Positions 1 to 6,366 of a stretch of 6,421 bases of DNA are shown one piece after another. Both the position numbers and the translations under genes were made by a program. Origin of the DNA: an uncultured Collinsella sp. (GTDB lineage: Bacteria > Actinomycetota > Coriobacteriia > Coriobacteriales > Coriobacteriaceae); the NCBI GenBank assembly GCA_958436995.1, contig CAUBMI010000083.1, positions 1 to 6,421 of the forward strand. Reading direction: 5' to 3'. Within the stretch, counting starts at the first letter, position 1. The number at the start of each line of letters is the position of its first letter. The notes below the pieces were generated by a model. It did not search any database. It was not told the DNA's origin and was given only the letters and a program-made list of their open reading frames with translations.

Positions 1-20
1 TCTAGTGTTAGGGGTTTTCG

Positions 21-470
21 GTGGAAGATACCGATTTCCATGAGCTTGGGCGTCAGCTCTTAACTGAGTTTGGCAGCATGCATCAGCGCATTTCGCGCTT
101 TGCGGACAAAGCTCTCGGCGGCGAGATGGCTGTCATGCGCGCTCTCATGCTCGCTGGCGGTTCGCTCACGCCGAGCGAACTCGCAAATCGCGCCTGGGTC
201 TCGAGCGCCCGCATCGCCAACATCCTGCGCGCCCTCGAAACCAAGGGCTGGGTCGAGCGCGAGCACTCAAAGACCGATCGTCGTCGCGTACACGTCACGG
301 TGACCGACAAAGGCCGACAAGATCTCGAAATCAAACGTCGGGAATTCGAGAAACGCACCGCGGCCTTCCTCGAGCAGCTCGGCGAAACAGATACCCAAGA
401 GATGGTGCGCCTCCTAAGGCGTGCCAACGAAATTATCGATCGCAATCAAGAAAGGAGAGATGCCGAGTGA
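21..470 (+). CDS. MarR-family winged-helix transcriptional regulator
   Basis: This is a 149-residue protein, the usual MarR length. It would act as a dimeric DNA-binding repressor that releases DNA when a small ligand binds. An N-terminal dimerisation helix (about residues 5-30) is followed by the winged helix-turn-helix at about 49-99. In that domain, LTPSELANRAWV is the first HTH helix, residues 61-78 form the recognition helix (SSARIANILRALETKGWV), and the wing carries the basic DRRR at 86-89, typical of the family. Residues 100-145 form the charged C-terminal dimerisation helices. The start is GTG at 21, with AGGGG at 10-14 giving 6 nt spacing; the next in-frame ATG (78) would remove the first helix. 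The stop overlaps the first ABC gene by 4 nt, so this is the first gene seen of the exporter operon and probably its autoregulator. The promoter and operator lie upstream of the window. The ligand cannot be read from sequence. Confidence 0.93.
   Translation: MEDTDFHELGRQLLTEFGSMHQRISRFADKALGGEMAVMRALMLAGGSLTPSELANRAWVSSARIANILRALETKGWVEREHSKTDRRRVHVTVTDKGRQDLEIKRREFEKRTAAFLEQLGETDTQEMVRLLRRANEIIDRNQERRDAE
453..457 (+). promoter_or_regulatory. Ribosome binding site deciding the GTG start of the first ABC gene
   Basis: AGGAG lies inside the 3' end of the marR-type gene, 9 nt before GTG at 467. It supports a GTG start in the GTGA overlap. The next in-frame ATG comes after the first membrane helix and would delete it, so the GTG start is preferred. 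Confidence 0.75.
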
Positions 471-2833
471 GGATTCTCAAGCTCTTTAAAAAGCATATCC
501 TGGCGCTACTCACGGCTATCGTACTTATCGTAATCAGCTGCAATGCCGACCTAGCGCTACCTACGTATATGAGTGACATCGTCGACGTGGGCGTGCAGCA
601 AGGCGGCATCGCCTCGCCCGTGCCCGACACCATCCGCGCCGAATCGCTCGACGACCTCGAACTCTTTATGAGCGCCAAGGACGTCAAGGCAGTGGAGGCC
701 GTGTTTAGCAAGGCTGACAAAAACGGCATTCGAACGTACAAGGGCACCGAGGAAGAGCGTGCCGATGGAGGCAAGATTGCCGACATTATGAGCCTGCCCG
801 AGACTGTCGTTCTTTCGCTCAACCAGGGCATTGACGCCAACTCCATGGGCGACATGATGGGCTCGTCCAGCGAGAAAGACAGTAACGCTGCCCAGGCCAT
901 GCCCACCCCCGAGCAAATGGCAGCGATGACGCCCGAGCAGCTCGCCGAGATGCAGCAGAAGGCCGCAGCGGCGCAGAACATGCAAAAGCAGATTGATGCC
1001 GACGGCGGTAAGATCACCATGAAGAGCCTGCGCCTGGGTGTCGAGGGCGGTCTGGTAGACCAAAGCAAGCTCGTCGAGGGCGCCAACCAAATGGCGGACA
1101 AAATGGGCTCCATGTCGGGCTCCATCGTGACCCAGCGCGCCGTGAGCTATGTACAGGACGAGTACAAGGCGCAGGGCATCGACCCCGCTGACGTGCAGAA
1201 CGCCTACCTGAGCCGCATGGCGACCACGATGTTTGGTCTGTGCCTCGTGTCGCTCGTCGCCACCATCCTGACCGGTGCCGTGGCCTCGCGCACCGCCTGT
1301 TCCATCGCCCGCGACCTGCGCCGCGAGACCTTCAACAAGGTTATGCACTTCTCGCCGGCCGAGGTGGGCAAGTTTAGCCAGGCCTCGCTCATCACCCGCT
1401 GCACCAACGACATTCAGCAGATTCAGATGGCCGCAACCCTGTTTATCCGCATGTGCCTCATGGCGCCCGTCATGGGCATCGTCGCCGTCATGCGCGTCCT
1501 GGCCAACCACACCGGCCTGGAGTGGACCATCGCCGTGGCCATCATCGCGGTCTCGGCCGTCGTCGGCGTGCTCATGGGCCTCACCATGCCCAAGTTCAAA
1601 AAGATGCAGAGCTTTGTGGACCGCGTGAACCTTACCGCCCGCGAGCTGCTCGACGGTCTTATGCCCATCCGCTCGTTCAACCGCGAGGAGCATGAGCTCG
1701 AGCGCTTTGACCAGGCGTCCCTCGACCTGATGACCACGCAGCTCTACACCAACCGCGCCATGAGCTTTATGATGCCGCTCATGATGCTCGTCATGAACTG
1801 CATCACCGTGCTTATCGTCTGGTTTGGCGCCCAGGGCGTGTCCGACGGCGTGATGCAGGTCGGCAATATGATGGCGTTTATCTCCTACACCATGCAGATC
1901 GTCATGGCGTTTATGATCCTCACCATGGTTTCGGTCATCCTGCCCCGCGCCGAGGTCGCAGCCGAGCGCGTGGAAGAGGTCATCACCTGCCCCACGAGCA
2001 TCAACGACCCTGCCTCGCCCAAACTGCCCGCAGCCAGCGCGCCGCGCGGTGAGCTCACCTTCCGCGACGTGAGCTTCCAGTACCCCGATGCCCGCGCCGA
2101 TGTCATCAGCGGTGTGAACTTCACCACGCACGCCGGCCAGATGCTCGGCATCATTGGCTCCACGGGCTCGGGCAAGTCCACGCTCGTGCAGCTGATTCCG
2201 CGCCTGTACGACGTCACGGGCGGCAGCATTTCGCTCGACGGCATCGACGTGCGCGACATGACCCTCTCTGAGCTGCGCCGCCGCATCGGTTATATTCCGC
2301 AGCAAGGTCGCCTGTTCTCGGGCACCGTCGAGAGCAACCTCAAGTTTGCCGGCGACATGGTAAGCGATGATGACATGCACCAGGCCGCGCGCATCGCACA
2401 AGCCGAGGACTTTATCGCCGAGCGCGAGGGCGGCTACGACTCCCCCATCAGCCAGGGCGGCTCCAATGTCTCGGGCGGTCAGCGTCAGCGCCTGGCCATC
2501 GCCCGCGCCTTGGCCAAGAAGCCCGAGGTCGTGGTTTTCGATGATTCGTTTAGCGCGCTCGACTACAAGACCGACGCGCGCCTGCGCGAGGAGCTCGCCA
2601 AAAACGTCACCGACGCCGCACTCGTGGTCGTGGCCCAACGCATCGCGACCATCATGCATGCCGACCAGATCATCGTGCTCGACGACGGCCACGTGGTGGG
2701 CACCGGCACGCACGAGGAGCTGCTGCACAACTGCCCGGCGTACCTGGAGATTGCACAGTCACAGCTTTCCGCCGAGGAGCTGGGACTTACCCAAGAAGAG
2801 ATTGCAGCCGTCATGGAAGGAGGCGAGCGCTAA
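467..2833 (+). CDS. Heterodimeric ABC exporter subunit with degenerate ATP site and a large extracytoplasmic insert
   Basis: This is a 788-residue fused permease/ATPase (ABC type IV exporter half), much longer than the usual ~580-620. TM1 is at about 9-31, then a hydrophilic stretch at about 40-245, then TM2-TM6 at about 251-274, 323-347, 352-374, 431-455 and 466-494. The nucleotide-binding domain is at about 527-765. It has Walker A GSTGSGKST (564-572), the Q-loop at PQQ (611-613), signature VSGGQ (668-672) and Walker B VVVFDD (688-693). The catalytic Glu after Walker B is Asp (D693) and the switch His is Gln (Q724, in VVAQR). This is the degenerate-site pattern of family members such as TM287/TM288 and LmrCD. 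The 40-245 insert is Met/Ala/Gln-rich, holds two TPEQ(M/L)A units near 147-159, and should face outside given the standard topology. The gene is coupled to the MarR gene by a 4-nt overlap and to the partner by TAATG. The role is probably export of a drug, lipid or peptide; the substrate is unknown. Confidence 0.95.
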   Translation: MRILKLFKKHILALLTAIVLIVISCNADLALPTYMSDIVDVGVQQGGIASPVPDTIRAESLDDLELFMSAKDVKAVEAVFSKADKNGIRTYKGTEEERADGGKIADIMSLPETVVLSLNQGIDANSMGDMMGSSSEKDSNAAQAMPTPEQMAAMTPEQLAEMQQKAAAAQNMQKQIDADGGKITMKSLRLGVEGGLVDQSKLVEGANQMADKMGSMSGSIVTQRAVSYVQDEYKAQGIDPADVQNAYLSRMATTMFGLCLVSLVATILTGAVASRTACSIARDLRRETFNKVMHFSPAEVGKFSQASLITRCTNDIQQIQMAATLFIRMCLMAPVMGIVAVMRVLANHTGLEWTIAVAIIAVSAVVGVLMGLTMPKFKKMQSFVDRVNLTARELLDGLMPIRSFNREEHELERFDQASLDLMTTQLYTNRAMSFMMPLMMLVMNCITVLIVWFGAQGVSDGVMQVGNMMAFISYTMQIVMAFMILTMVSVILPRAEVAAERVEEVITCPTSINDPASPKLPAASAPRGELTFRDVSFQYPDARADVISGVNFTTHAGQMLGIIGSTGSGKSTLVQLIPRLYDVTGGSISLDGIDVRDMTLSELRRRIGYIPQQGRLFSGTVESNLKFAGDMVSDDDMHQAARIAQAEDFIAEREGGYDSPISQGGSNVSGGQRQRLAIARALAKKPEVVVFDDSFSALDYKTDARLREELAKNVTDAALVVVAQRIATIMHADQIIVLDDGHVVGTGTHEELLHNCPAYLEIAQSQLSAEELGLTQEEIAAVMEGGER
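2817..2823 (+). promoter_or_regulatory. Ribosome binding site of the second ABC gene at a TAATG junction
   Basis: AAGGAGG sits inside the last codons of the first ABC gene, 9 nt before ATG at 2833. The stop TAA and start ATG share one base. This strong site plus the overlap suggests coupled translation of the two subunits, in keeping with a 1:1 heterodimer. Confidence 0.8.
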
Positions 2834-4689
2834 TGGCAGACGAGACCAAGACTCAGATTCCCAAGCCCACCCGCCGGCGCGGTCCCATGGGCCGCATGGG
2901 TGGCATGGGCCGCGGCGAAAAGGCCAAGGACTTTAAGGGCACCATGAGGCAGCTGCTCGGCTATATCGGCCAGCACAAGATTGCCGTGTTTGCCGCCGTC
3001 GCCTTTGCCGTGTGCTCGGTCATCTTTAACATTGTGGGGCCCAAGGTGCTCGGCCAGGTCACCACCAAACTGTTCGAGGGCCTGGTTGCCAAGGTCAACG
3101 GCACCGGCGATGTCGACTTTACCTGGATCGCCAAGACGCTCGGCTTTTTGCTCTGCCTGTACCTGGCGAGCTCTGCCTGCAGCTTGATCCAAGGCTGGCT
3201 CATGACCGGCGTCACACAAAAGATCTGTTACCGCATGCGCAAGGAAATCGCCACCAAGATCGCCGTCGTGCCGATGAGCTACTTCAACGGCCACAGCAAG
3301 GGTGACGTGCTCAGCCGCATCACCAACGACGTCGATACGCTCGGCCAGTCGCTCAACCAGAGTGTCACGCAGCTCATCACGTCCATCACGCAGATTATCG
3401 GCGTGCTTGTCATGATGCTGTCGATCAGCCTGCCGCTCACCGGCGTCACCGTGCTCACGCTGCCGGCTGCTGCGATTATCCTGGCTGTGATGATTCACTT
3501 CTCGCAGCCGTACTTCCGCGAGCAGCAGCAGGTCCTGGGCACCGTCAATGGCATAATCGAGGAGGACTTTGCCGGCCAAAACGTCATTCAGGTGTTCGAC
3601 CGCGCCGAGGCCTCGATCGAGGAGTTCGACCGCCAAAACGACCGCCTCTTTATTAGCGGCTGGCGCTCGCAGTTCCTGTCGGGCCTGATGATGCCGCTTA
3701 TGAGCTTGGTGGGCAATATGGGATACGTTGGCGTTGTCGTGGTGGGCGCACAGCTCGCACTGACCGGCAATGCCACGCCCGGTGACATCCAGAGCTTTAT
3801 CCAGTATGTGCGCAACTTTACGCAACCCGTGCAGCAGCTGGGCAATGTGAGCAACACGATGCAGTCGATGGCCGCCGCCACCGAGCGTGTCTTTGAGTTC
3901 TTGGCCGCGCCCGAGGAGGAGCAGAAGGCCGACGCGCAGACCCCCGAGAAGCGCCCCGGCCACGTGGAGTTTGACCATGTCAAGTTTGGCTACACGCCCG
4001 ACAAGACCATCATCCACGACTTTAGCTGCGAGGCGCAGCCCGGCCAGACCATCGCCATCGTCGGCCCCACCGGCGCCGGCAAGACCACGCTCATCAAGCT
4101 GCTGCAGCGCTTCTACGATGTGGACGGCGGCTCGCTGCGCGTCGAGGGCATTGACGTGCGTGACTGGGACCGCGCGGCACTGCGCGGCGAATTTGCCATG
4201 GTGCTGCAGGATACCTGGCTGTTTAACGGCACCATCCGCGAGAACATCCGCTACGGACGCCCCGATGCGACCGACGCCGAGGTTGAGGCCGCTGCACGCG
4301 CCGCACGCTGCGATCACTTTATCCATACGCTCGCCGGCGGCTACGACTTTATGATCAACGAGGAAGGCACCAACCTGTCGCAGGGCCAGCGCCAGCTCGT
4401 GACCATCGCCCGCGCCATTTTGGCCGACCGCCCGGCGCTGATTCTGGACGAGGCGACCTCCAACGTGGATACCCGCACCGAGGAGCTCATTCAGCGCGCC
4501 ATGGATGCGCTGATGCAGGGCCGCACCAGCTTTGTCATCGCGCATCGCCTGTCCACGATCCGAAACGCCGACGTCATCCTGGTGATCCGCGACGGCGACA
4601 TCGTCGAGAAGGGCACGCACGACGAGCTGCTCGCCCAAGGCGGCTTCTACGCCGACCTGTATAACTCGCAGTTCGACGAAGCAGCATAG
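2833..4689 (+). CDS. Heterodimeric ABC exporter subunit with canonical catalytic residues
   Basis: This 618-residue permease/ATPase half-transporter partners the preceding gene. A cytoplasmic N-terminal tail (1-35) is basic and rich in Gly and Met (RRRGPMGRMGGMGRGEK). Six membrane segments follow at about 48-70, 98-122, 181-199, 202-222, 279-309 and a less certain TM6 at about 316-340. The nucleotide-binding domain (about 377-610) has Walker A GPTGAGKTT (411-419), Q-loop Q459 (VLQD), Walker B ALILDE with D539 and catalytic E540, D-loop SNVD, and switch H571 (IAHRLST). The signature is LSQGQ (515-519) rather than LSGGQ. In known heterodimeric exporters the altered signature of one subunit faces the degenerate Walker motifs of the other, so the two genes make one consistent asymmetric pump: this subunit's Walker A/B, E540 and H571 with the partner's VSGGQ form the hydrolytic site. 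No large extracytoplasmic insert is present here. A terminator follows 28 nt after the stop. Confidence 0.95.
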   Translation: MADETKTQIPKPTRRRGPMGRMGGMGRGEKAKDFKGTMRQLLGYIGQHKIAVFAAVAFAVCSVIFNIVGPKVLGQVTTKLFEGLVAKVNGTGDVDFTWIAKTLGFLLCLYLASSACSLIQGWLMTGVTQKICYRMRKEIATKIAVVPMSYFNGHSKGDVLSRITNDVDTLGQSLNQSVTQLITSITQIIGVLVMMLSISLPLTGVTVLTLPAAAIILAVMIHFSQPYFREQQQVLGTVNGIIEEDFAGQNVIQVFDRAEASIEEFDRQNDRLFISGWRSQFLSGLMMPLMSLVGNMGYVGVVVVGAQLALTGNATPGDIQSFIQYVRNFTQPVQQLGNVSNTMQSMAAATERVFEFLAAPEEEQKADAQTPEKRPGHVEFDHVKFGYTPDKTIIHDFSCEAQPGQTIAIVGPTGAGKTTLIKLLQRFYDVDGGSLRVEGIDVRDWDRAALRGEFAMVLQDTWLFNGTIRENIRYGRPDATDAEVEAAARAARCDHFIHTLAGGYDFMINEEGTNLSQGQRQLVTIARAILADRPALILDEATSNVDTRTEELIQRAMDALMQGRTSFVIAHRLSTIRNADVILVIRDGDIVEKGTHDELLAQGGFYADLYNSQFDEAA

Positions 4690-4717
4690 ATTCGGCGGCA
4701 AACAGCAGCAATACCAA

Positions 4718-4754
4718 AAAACGGGGGCGCAGAATGAACCTGCGCCCCCGTTTT
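4718..4754 (+). terminator. Rho-independent terminator of the MarR/ABC operon
   Basis: A perfect 14-bp stem (4718-4731 with 4741-4754) has core GGGGGCGC/GCGCCCCC, a 9-nt loop (GAATGAACC) and closing A-tract/T-tract pairs, ending in TTTT. It begins 28 nt after the second ABC stop. The A-tract on the 5' side means it could also stop transcription arriving on the minus strand. Confidence 0.92.
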
Positions 4755-4810
4755 GTGTCCTTTGGGCCTCGAAGCGCCTCCCCTGAGACCTGATTGACGG
4801 CGCCATCCAG

Positions 4811-4846
4811 ACCCCGTGGACAAAAAATGGCAAATATGAGTACTGT
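4811..4846 (+). repeat. Left 36-bp inverted-repeat arm
   Basis: The arm starts ACCCCGTGGACAAAAAATGG and ends GAGTACTGT. It is identical over its full length to the reverse complement of 5015-5050. An ATG at 4827 opens a 23-codon frame beginning MANMSTV, but no Shine-Dalgarno sequence precedes it (only GTGGACAAAAA), so it is treated as non-coding. Confidence 0.95.
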
Positions 4847-5014
4847 CACCTTTTTAGTAACAGCCAAAACTGCCCCAAACGACGTCTTTGCGGCCTAGAT
4901 ATGCCTTCAAATTGATCAAAACGCCCGGTAGCATGCTTCTGCGTGCCAATGTTAATGAACATATTTACTGTTGTGTCTAATATCTTATAAGGTCGATATG
5001 ATATTTAGCTAGCA

Positions 5015-5050
5015 ACAGTACTCATATTTGCCATTTTTTGTCCACGGGGT
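5015..5050 (-). repeat. Right 36-bp inverted-repeat arm
   Basis: This is the exact reverse complement of 4811-4846. On the minus strand it reads inwards with the same ATGGCAAATATGAGTACTGT, which runs into a stop after nine codons (MANMSTVAS). The conservation is therefore of DNA or RNA structure and not of a peptide. Confidence 0.95.
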
Positions 5051-5087
5051 ATGCCGCAGAAGATCCAACTTGCTCCAGCATGTCGTA

Positions 5088-5108
5088 CGCCGGCCCCCCC
5101 TTCCGGCG
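5088..5108. other. GC-rich hairpin upstream of the DAHP synthase promoter
   Basis: CGCCGG (5088-5093) pairs with CCGGCG (5103-5108) around a 9-nt CCCCCCCTT loop. No T-tract follows, so it is not a standard terminator. The role is unknown; it lies upstream of the likely promoter and so would be DNA-level or act only in read-through RNA. Confidence 0.4.
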
Positions 5109-5144
5109 AGTGCCGACATTTCCCCAGATAAAACCGACCAAAAT

Positions 5145-5169
5145 AAACCTGTCCCATTTCGGCAGGTTT
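5145..5169. promoter_or_regulatory. Inverted repeat just upstream of the -35 box, possible operator
   Basis: AAACCTG (5145-5151) and CAGGTTT (5163-5169) are exact reverse complements, extended inwards by one G:U and one C:G pair, with a 7-nt loop. It ends 3 nt before the proposed -35 hexamer, a position suited to a regulator binding site. It could instead be a weak terminator for transcription coming from upstream, though only a short T run follows. No known aromatic regulator box is recognised. Confidence 0.4.
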
Positions 5170-5172
5170 CGC

Positions 5173-5201
5173 TTGCACTTTAGCGTGCGACAGCGGATAA
5201 T
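5173..5201 (+). promoter_or_regulatory. SigA/sigma70-type promoter for the DAHP synthase gene
   Basis: TTGCAC (5173-5178) and GATAAT (5196-5201) are separated by 17 nt, the ideal spacing, with four of six and five of six consensus matches. Transcription would start near 5208, giving a leader of about 48 nt before the ATG at 5256, too short for an attenuator or riboswitch. Confidence 0.7.
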
Positions 5202-5243
5202 GCCGAGCACTCGACAATACGCTTATTGCTCTTTCTATAGATT

Positions 5244-5250
5244 GAGGAGG
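5244..5250 (+). promoter_or_regulatory. Ribosome binding site of the DAHP synthase gene
   Basis: GAGGAGG lies 5 nt before ATG at 5256 and 11 nt before a second in-frame ATG at 5262. Both are usable; the first was chosen as the longer and adequately spaced one. The choice alters only two residues. Confidence 0.8.
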
Positions 5251-5255
5251 CCCCT

Positions 5256-6287
5256 ATGGCCATGGATTTCAAACGCAGGCTGCCGATCCCCATGGAGATC
5301 CGCGAGGAAATGCCGCTTTCCGCCGAGCTTACTGCCAAAAAGCAGGCATTCGACGCCGAGGTCGCCAAGGTCTTTACCGGCGAGGACGCTCGCAAGGTGC
5401 TCATCATTGGCCCGTGCTCTGCCGACCGCGAGGACTCGGTGCTTGAGTACATGAACCGACTGGCCAAGGTCGCTGAAGAGGTCAAGGACAGGCTCATCAT
5501 CATTCCGCGCGTCTACACCAACAAGCCGCGCACCAAGGGCACTGGCTACAAGGGCCTGCTGCACAACCCCGACCCCGAGGCGCCCGATGACCTGCTCGAA
5601 GGCGTCAAAGCAATCCGTCACATGCACCTGCGCGTCATCGAGGAGACCGGCTTCTTCACCGCCGACGAGATGCTCTACCCCTCCAATTACCAGTACCTCG
5701 TTGACCTACTGAGCTACGTTGCCGTGGGCGCGCGCTCGGTCGAAAACCAGGAGCATCGCCTGGTGTCGAGCGGCATTTCGGTGCCCGTGGGCATGAAGAA
5801 CCCCACCGCTGGTTCCACCACTGTCATGCTCAACTCCATTTACGCCGCCCAGGCGCACCAGAGCTTTATCTTCCGCAACTGGGAGGTCGAGTGCGATGGC
5901 AACCCGCTCGCGCACGCCGTCATGCGCGGCTACATCGGCCTCGATGGGCGCACCTACCCCAACTACCACTACGAGCACCTCGAGCGCCTGGCCGAGCGCT
6001 ACACCGAGCACGCCGGCTACGCCAACCCAGCGGCGGTCATCGACTGCAACCATGACAACTCGGGCAAGCGTCCGCTGGAGCAGTATCGTATTTGCAAGGA
6101 GGTGCTCGACAGCTGCCGCCGCAACGAATCCATCTCCAAGCTGGTCAAGGGCTTTATGATCGAGTCCTACCTTGAGGACGGCAACCAGCCGGTTGACGGC
6201 GGCGTCTTTGGCAAGTCGATCACCGACCCGTGCCTGGGCTGGGAAAAGACCAACTATCTGATCCACGAGATCGCAGAGCGTATTTAG
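5256..6287 (+). CDS. aroF: 3-deoxy-7-phosphoheptulonate (DAHP) synthase, class I, AroF/G/H type
   Basis: The enzyme condenses phosphoenolpyruvate with erythrose 4-phosphate to DAHP, the committed cytoplasmic step of the shikimate route to Phe, Tyr, Trp and chorismate. The 343-residue length fits the family (E. coli AroG has 350). Family blocks occur in order: IIGPCSADRED (50-60), KPRTKGTGYKGL (90-101, PEP/E4P binding), GARSVENQEHR (158-168), PVGMKNPTAG (177-186), DCNHDNSGK (263-271), IESYLEDGNQP (302-312) and GKSITDPCLGWE (319-330). The four expected metal ligands are present: C54, H266, E303 and D324. The short N-terminal segment before GPCS resembles the AroG regulatory extension, so feedback control by an aromatic amino acid is possible, but which one cannot be told. 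The symbol is by family; aroG or aroH would be equally defensible. It has its own promoter and terminator, and no other aromatic gene is in view. Confidence 0.95.
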   Translation: MAMDFKRRLPIPMEIREEMPLSAELTAKKQAFDAEVAKVFTGEDARKVLIIGPCSADREDSVLEYMNRLAKVAEEVKDRLIIIPRVYTNKPRTKGTGYKGLLHNPDPEAPDDLLEGVKAIRHMHLRVIEETGFFTADEMLYPSNYQYLVDLLSYVAVGARSVENQEHRLVSSGISVPVGMKNPTAGSTTVMLNSIYAAQAHQSFIFRNWEVECDGNPLAHAVMRGYIGLDGRTYPNYHYEHLERLAERYTEHAGYANPAAVIDCNHDNSGKRPLEQYRICKEVLDSCRRNESISKLVKGFMIESYLEDGNQPVDGGVFGKSITDPCLGWEKTNYLIHEIAERI

Positions 6288-6326
6288 TTACGCGAGCCGC
6301 ATCTGGACAATCTGACGTTCAACTTC

Positions 6327-6361
6327 AAGGGCGCGACCAGAAGGTCAGCGCCCTTTCGTTT
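6327..6361 (+). terminator. Rho-independent terminator of the DAHP synthase gene
   Basis: AAGGGCGC-GACC (6327-6338) pairs with GGTC-GCGCCCTT (6343-6355) around an AGAA tetraloop, with one bulged A at 6347. The following TTTCGTTT supplies the U-rich tail. It begins 39 nt after the stop codon. Confidence 0.85.
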
Positions 6362-6366
6362 CACGT

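Larger units (their letters stand above)
4811..5050. mobile_element. Candidate MITE-like element bounded by perfect 36-bp inverted repeats
   Basis: Arms at 4811-4846 and 5015-5050 are exact reverse complements over 36 bp, and identity stops at both ends of the arms. The 168-bp core is about 40% GC by hand count, clearly lower than the flanking genes. The core has further small hairpins: CTGTCAC/GTAACAG (4843-4849 with 4858-4864, one mismatch), GCATGC-TTCT-GCGTGC (4931-4946, one G:U pair) and ATGTT-AATG-AACAT (4949-4962). There is no transposase and I find no target-site duplication at the edges (CCAG against ATGC). A non-autonomous mobile element is one reading. Two copies of a dispersed repeat lying head to head, or a structured RNA, are others. 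Confidence 0.45.
4690..5255. other. Intergenic region between exporter operon and DAHP synthase gene
   Basis: No credible gene is seen in these 566 nt. In order they hold the exporter operon terminator (4718-4754), about 56 nt with nothing recognisable, a 240-bp inverted-repeat element (4811-5050), two hairpins (5088-5108 and 5145-5169), a SigA-type promoter (5173-5201) and the ribosome binding site of the DAHP synthase gene (5244-5250). Small reading frames in this region lack ribosome binding sites. Confidence 0.8.

Noticed and set aside
557..2728. Long antisense open frame of 723 codons opposite the first ABC gene.
   Set aside because: It is the shadow of GC-rich codons: the translation is His/Asp/Gly/Val-rich with no domain, while the + strand carries unmistakable ABC motifs.
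2830..4833. Long antisense open frame of 667 codons opposite the second ABC gene.
   Set aside because: It has the same low-complexity, His/Ala/Asp-rich composition and covers a complete ABC exporter gene. It would also start beyond the operon terminator, inside the inverted-repeat arm.
4827..4898. Small 23-codon peptide starting in the left repeat arm (MANMSTVTFLVTAKT...).
   Set aside because: There is no Shine-Dalgarno sequence, and the mirrored arm gives only a nine-codon frame, so coding conservation is not supported.
4965..5002. Promoter-like AT-rich sequences in the element core (TTACTG, TTGTGT, TATAAG, TATGAT).
   Set aside because: The possible -35/-10 pairs have poor spacing (15 or 20 nt) and weak matches, so they are probably just AT-rich DNA.
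5211..5241. Alternative promoter TCGACA with TATAGA before the DAHP synthase gene.
   Set aside because: The spacer is 19 nt and transcription would start on the ribosome binding site. The TTGCAC/GATAAT pair upstream is better.
5200..5255. Aromatic-rich leader peptide before the DAHP synthase (ATG at 5200, MPSTRQYAYCSFYRL with three Tyr and one Phe), suggesting Tyr/Phe attenuation.
   Set aside because: The ATG overlaps the proposed -10 box, so it would not be in the mRNA. It has no ribosome binding site, no stop before the structural gene, and no terminator/antiterminator pair lies in between.
5051..5255. T-box or other riboswitch upstream of the DAHP synthase gene.
   Set aside because: No T-box TGGNACCGCG-type element is present, no terminator hairpin precedes the gene, and the likely leader is only about 48 nt.
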